Shown: positions 5,273 to 6,961 of the stretch, piece after piece
Position numbering within the stretch: the first letter of the stretch is position 1
How the letters are laid out: each line of letters opens with the position of its first letter
Translations under genes and position numbers: made by a program
From: an uncultured bacterium
GTDB lineage: Bacteria; Cyanobacteriota; Vampirovibrionia; Gastranaerophilales; Gastranaerophilaceae
Length of the DNA stretch: 6,961 bases
Direction: 5' to 3'
Assembly (NCBI GenBank): GCA_947365485.1
Contig: CANAXK010000094.1
Location: 1-6,961, forward strand
The notes under the pieces: generated by a model
Database searches by the model: none
Told to the model about the DNA's origin: nothing
What the model saw: only the letters and a program-made list of their open reading frames with translations

Positions 5273-5620
5273 TTACTTAATCTCGCCTCTTGAGATTTTT
5301 TCAATAAGGTCAAGGACTTTTGAGCCTTTTTCGAGGCCGTCGGAGTAAACAAATTTTATTTCCGGAGTAACACGGAGACGGATGCGTTTACCGACTTCGT
5401 ATCTGACTTTTCCGGTGTTTTTTTCAATGATTTCTTTATCTTTTTCCACCTGTTCAGCAGAGCCGAGCACGCTGTAGAAAACTTTTGCATAAGAGTTGTC
5501 GTGGGAGACTTCTATATCGATAATAGATACAACGCCTTCGAGCCCTCTGATTTCTTTTCTTATAATATCAGAGATATCGCGCATTAACTCTTTTCTAACC
5601 CGTTCATTTCTTAAAGACAT
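5273..5620 (-). CDS. rbfA: Ribosome-binding factor A
   Basis: A 115-residue KH-fold 30S maturation factor that binds near helix 1 and the decoding region of 16S rRNA and is important in cold adaptation. Diagnostic parts: RNERVRKELMRDISDIIRKE at the start, IDIEVSHDNSYAKVFYSV in the middle, and GKRIRLRVTPEIKFVYSDG toward the end. Length is typical. The start is backed by AAGGAGA (5633-5627), 6 nt before the ATG. It is the first gene of a two-gene operon with truB, a pairing that is conserved widely; the nusA-infB genes that usually precede it are not adjacent. Transcription starts from an extended -10 promoter between it and the SLH gene terminator. Confidence 0.95.
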   Translation of the reverse strand: MSLRNERVRKELMRDISDIIRKEIRGLEGVVSIIDIEVSHDNSYAKVFYSVLGSAEQVEKDKEIIEKNTGKVRYEVGKRIRLRVTPEIKFVYSDGLEKGSKVLDLIEKISRGEIK

Positions 5621-5653
5621 TGTATTTCTCCTTTTTCATAAGCTATTTTCTTT

Positions 5654-5662
5654 ATTATATCA
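5654..5662 (-). promoter_or_regulatory. Extended -10 promoter of rbfA-truB
   Basis: On the minus strand, TGA followed by a perfect TATAAT (5659-5654) forms an extended -10. The -35 position (AATAAG) is poor, as expected for this class. The spacing from -10 to ATG is 33 nt, against 34 nt for rpsA, with the same 16-nt leader block TTATGAAAAAGGAGAA at 5641-5626. Confidence 0.7.
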
Positions 5663-5701
5663 TAAAAAAAGCGCGTCTTATTGCCTGATAGGGTTAAGCA
5701 G

Positions 5702-5741
5702 TAATAATAAAAAAAGGGAACAGGTAAAACCTGTTCCCTTT
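5702..5741 (-). terminator. Strong intrinsic terminator of the SLH-domain gene
   Basis: On the minus strand, AAAGGGAACAGG (5741-5730) pairs perfectly with CCTGTTCCCTTT (5724-5713) around a 5-nt loop. A run of T then continues as TTATTATTA. The 12-bp stem plus U tract lies 30 nt after the TAG of the SLH gene and isolates it from the rbfA promoter. Confidence 0.92.
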
Positions 5742-5770
5742 CGAGAATGCAAACGACTTTCTATTTCTTA

Positions 5771-6961
5771 CTAGTTGCCGCTGCAGCCGAACGCTATAGT
5801 AACGTGTTCTTTCGGGTTAATAGATGAGATTTTGTAGCCCTTAGCATCTACAAGGTAACCAATTTCGTCACCAGTAGCCTGAACTAAGCCGGTTACACCG
5901 GATACAGCTGTTCTTGTGAAGTCGATAGGTGCCTTAACAGTATCAACTACTGCGTCACCCAAGCTTCTGCCAGCTGCTGCAAACTGACCCTGGAATGTTT
6001 CACCCAAAGCGATACCTGTACCTGATGCAACGTCTTCAAGAGCGTTACCGAGGTTAGAAATCATACCGCCTGTAGTTCTACCTACGATACCAAGCATCTG
6101 TCCGCCCCAGGTAAGTGGTGCTGTAACAATTCTTGATACGATGTTTGGAGTATTTGATTTGTTAATTTCCGCATTAAGAATCTGTCTAGGCAATGTTGCT
6201 TTTTGACCGCAGTTTTCAATTTCTGTAAACGCAAGTTTCAAAGCACCCTTTTGACATCCTGAAGGTCTTACAACTTCTACAACCTTACCGTATACGTTTG
6301 AACCGCATGGGTACAAGTGGCCGTTGATAGTTACATCTTCAAGGGTTTTAGCTGCGAATCTCTGACCTACGTGAGAAGATTTTGCAGATACCTGGTCTCT
6401 GAATTTAAGTTTCAATGTAGGGATTTTAACAAGTTCTTCATTTTCGATGAATGCCTTTTTGTCAGTCGGGCAAATTGGACAATCATTGTTTGCTGTTACA
6501 GGGTTCTTGTCAATACCAGATGAAACGCGGATGTTTTGTAACATTGCTGCGATATCAGCACGTGTTGCATCCTTAAACGGAGCAATAGTCTTAGGATTTG
6601 GAGAGTTGTTCAAAGCACCCTTTTCTAAAGCTGTTGCAATAGAGATTTGTGCCCATTCAGGAACAGTGTTACCATCTGTATACTGTGACAATATTTCCTG
6701 TGCTTTGCATTTATCAACCGGTGTGCAAGGAATACCCTTAGACAATGCACATAGAGCTTCTACTCTTGTTACGTTATGGTTAGGCATAAATTTGCCGTTT
6801 GGATAGCCCTTTAACAAGTCCTGATGAACTGCAACGGTGATAGCTGAGTTAGCCCAGTGGTTTGTAGGAACGTCTGAGAACAATTTTTCAGGAGCGCAAG
6901 AATACATGTCTTTGTCAAATCCTTTAACTAACATTGTAGCAAATTCTGCACGTGAAATGTT
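5771..6961 (-). CDS. SLH-domain envelope protein, N-terminus beyond the window
   Basis: 396 residues are visible. The frame stays open to the window edge, and the codons before the ATG at 6934 read NISRAEFAT, the end of an SLH domain (ITRAEFA motif). The true start is therefore upstream, and the ATG at 6934 is internal. Domains: end of SLH 1 (1-15), SLH 2 (about 28-76, FSDVPTNHWANSAI to VTRVEALCAL), SLH 3 (about 94-142, YTDGNTVPEWAQ to ATRADIAAML), a beta-rich domain (about 181-267, with VGQRFAAKTLEDV and CGSNVYGKVVEV), and a Gly/Ala-rich amphipathic tail (274-364). SLH domains anchor proteins to cell-wall polymers. Unlike typical cyanobacterial SLH proteins, no OprB-like porin barrel is evident. 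Ten cysteines, including a CPIC pair at 161-164, suggest disulphides. A strong terminator follows. Confidence 0.85.
   Translation of the reverse strand, partial: NISRAEFATMLVKGFDKDMYSCAPEKLFSDVPTNHWANSAITVAVHQDLLKGYPNGKFMPNHNVTRVEALCALSKGIPCTPVDKCKAQEILSQYTDGNTVPEWAQISIATALEKGALNNSPNPKTIAPFKDATRADIAAMLQNIRVSSGIDKNPVTANNDCPICPTDKKAFIENEELVKIPTLKLKFRDQVSAKSSHVGQRFAAKTLEDVTINGHLYPCGSNVYGKVVEVVRPSGCQKGALKLAFTEIENCGQKATLPRQILNAEINKSNTPNIVSRIVTAPLTWGGQMLGIVGRTTGGMISNLGNALEDVASGTGIALGETFQGQFAAAGRSLGDAVVDTVKAPIDFTRTAVSGVTGLVQATGDEIGYLVDAKGYKISSINPKEHVTIAFGCSGN

Noticed and set aside
5588..5639. Mini-ORFs starting at the ATG in the rbfA and rpsA leaders (MKKE...)
   Set aside because: Not called as genes: the ATG lies about 10 nt from the predicted transcript start, lacks its own ribosome binding site and is built around the Shine-Dalgarno; kept only as part of the shared-leader finding.

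Overview
The window reads as chromosomal DNA of a moderately AT-rich bacterium. The best fit is a non-photosynthetic relative of cyanobacteria (Vampirovibrionia/'Melainabacteria', possibly gut Gastranaerophilales). This placement is inference. It rests on an S1 protein whose first 30 residues look cyanobacterial, on an SLH-domain envelope protein, and on small proteins opening with an 'INPISNQTSF(R/K)A' N-terminus of a kind I associate with that group. All genes use the standard code, and extended -10 (TGn-TATAAT-like) promoters recur.

Layout. 1-180: a small single-cluster ferredoxin, closed by a hairpin terminator that works in both directions. 213-1107: three tandem paralogues of an unknown ~85-residue protein. 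Copies 1 and 2 are probably cotranscribed. Copy 3 has its own promoter and is a visible recombinant of copies 1 and 2. 1088-1948 (minus): an unrecognised 286-residue protein with a Gly/Ala-rich hydrophobic C-terminal third. It converges on copy 3 and overlaps its 3' end. 2086-3287 (plus): a two-gene operon of a TatD-associated-type radical SAM protein and a Maf nucleotide pyrophosphatase. 3250-4329 (minus): a four-domain ribosomal protein S1, tail-to-tail with maf and overlapping it by 38 nt, with its own strong promoter. 4421-5620 (minus): rbfA-truB, with stop and start codons directly abutting. 5702-5741: a strong terminator. 5771-6961 (minus): a cysteine-containing SLH-domain envelope protein whose N-terminus lies beyond the window.

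The minus-strand block from 5620 down to 3250 is a translation cluster: 30S maturation (RbfA), tRNA U55 pseudouridylation (TruB) and mRNA binding on the 30S subunit (S1). rbfA and rpsA share nearly the same promoter-leader layout, including a 16-nt identical leader, which suggests common control. The usual upstream partners nusA-infB are not next to rbfA here; an SLH gene and a terminator lie there instead.

The least ordinary part is 200-1950: a duplicating family of small proteins with a near-invariant N-terminus and diverging C-termini, abutting an unknown gene whose last codons are written in the complement of copy 3. No CRISPR array, tRNA, rRNA, insertion sequence or phage gene was seen, and no stretch over 300 bases lacks a gene.
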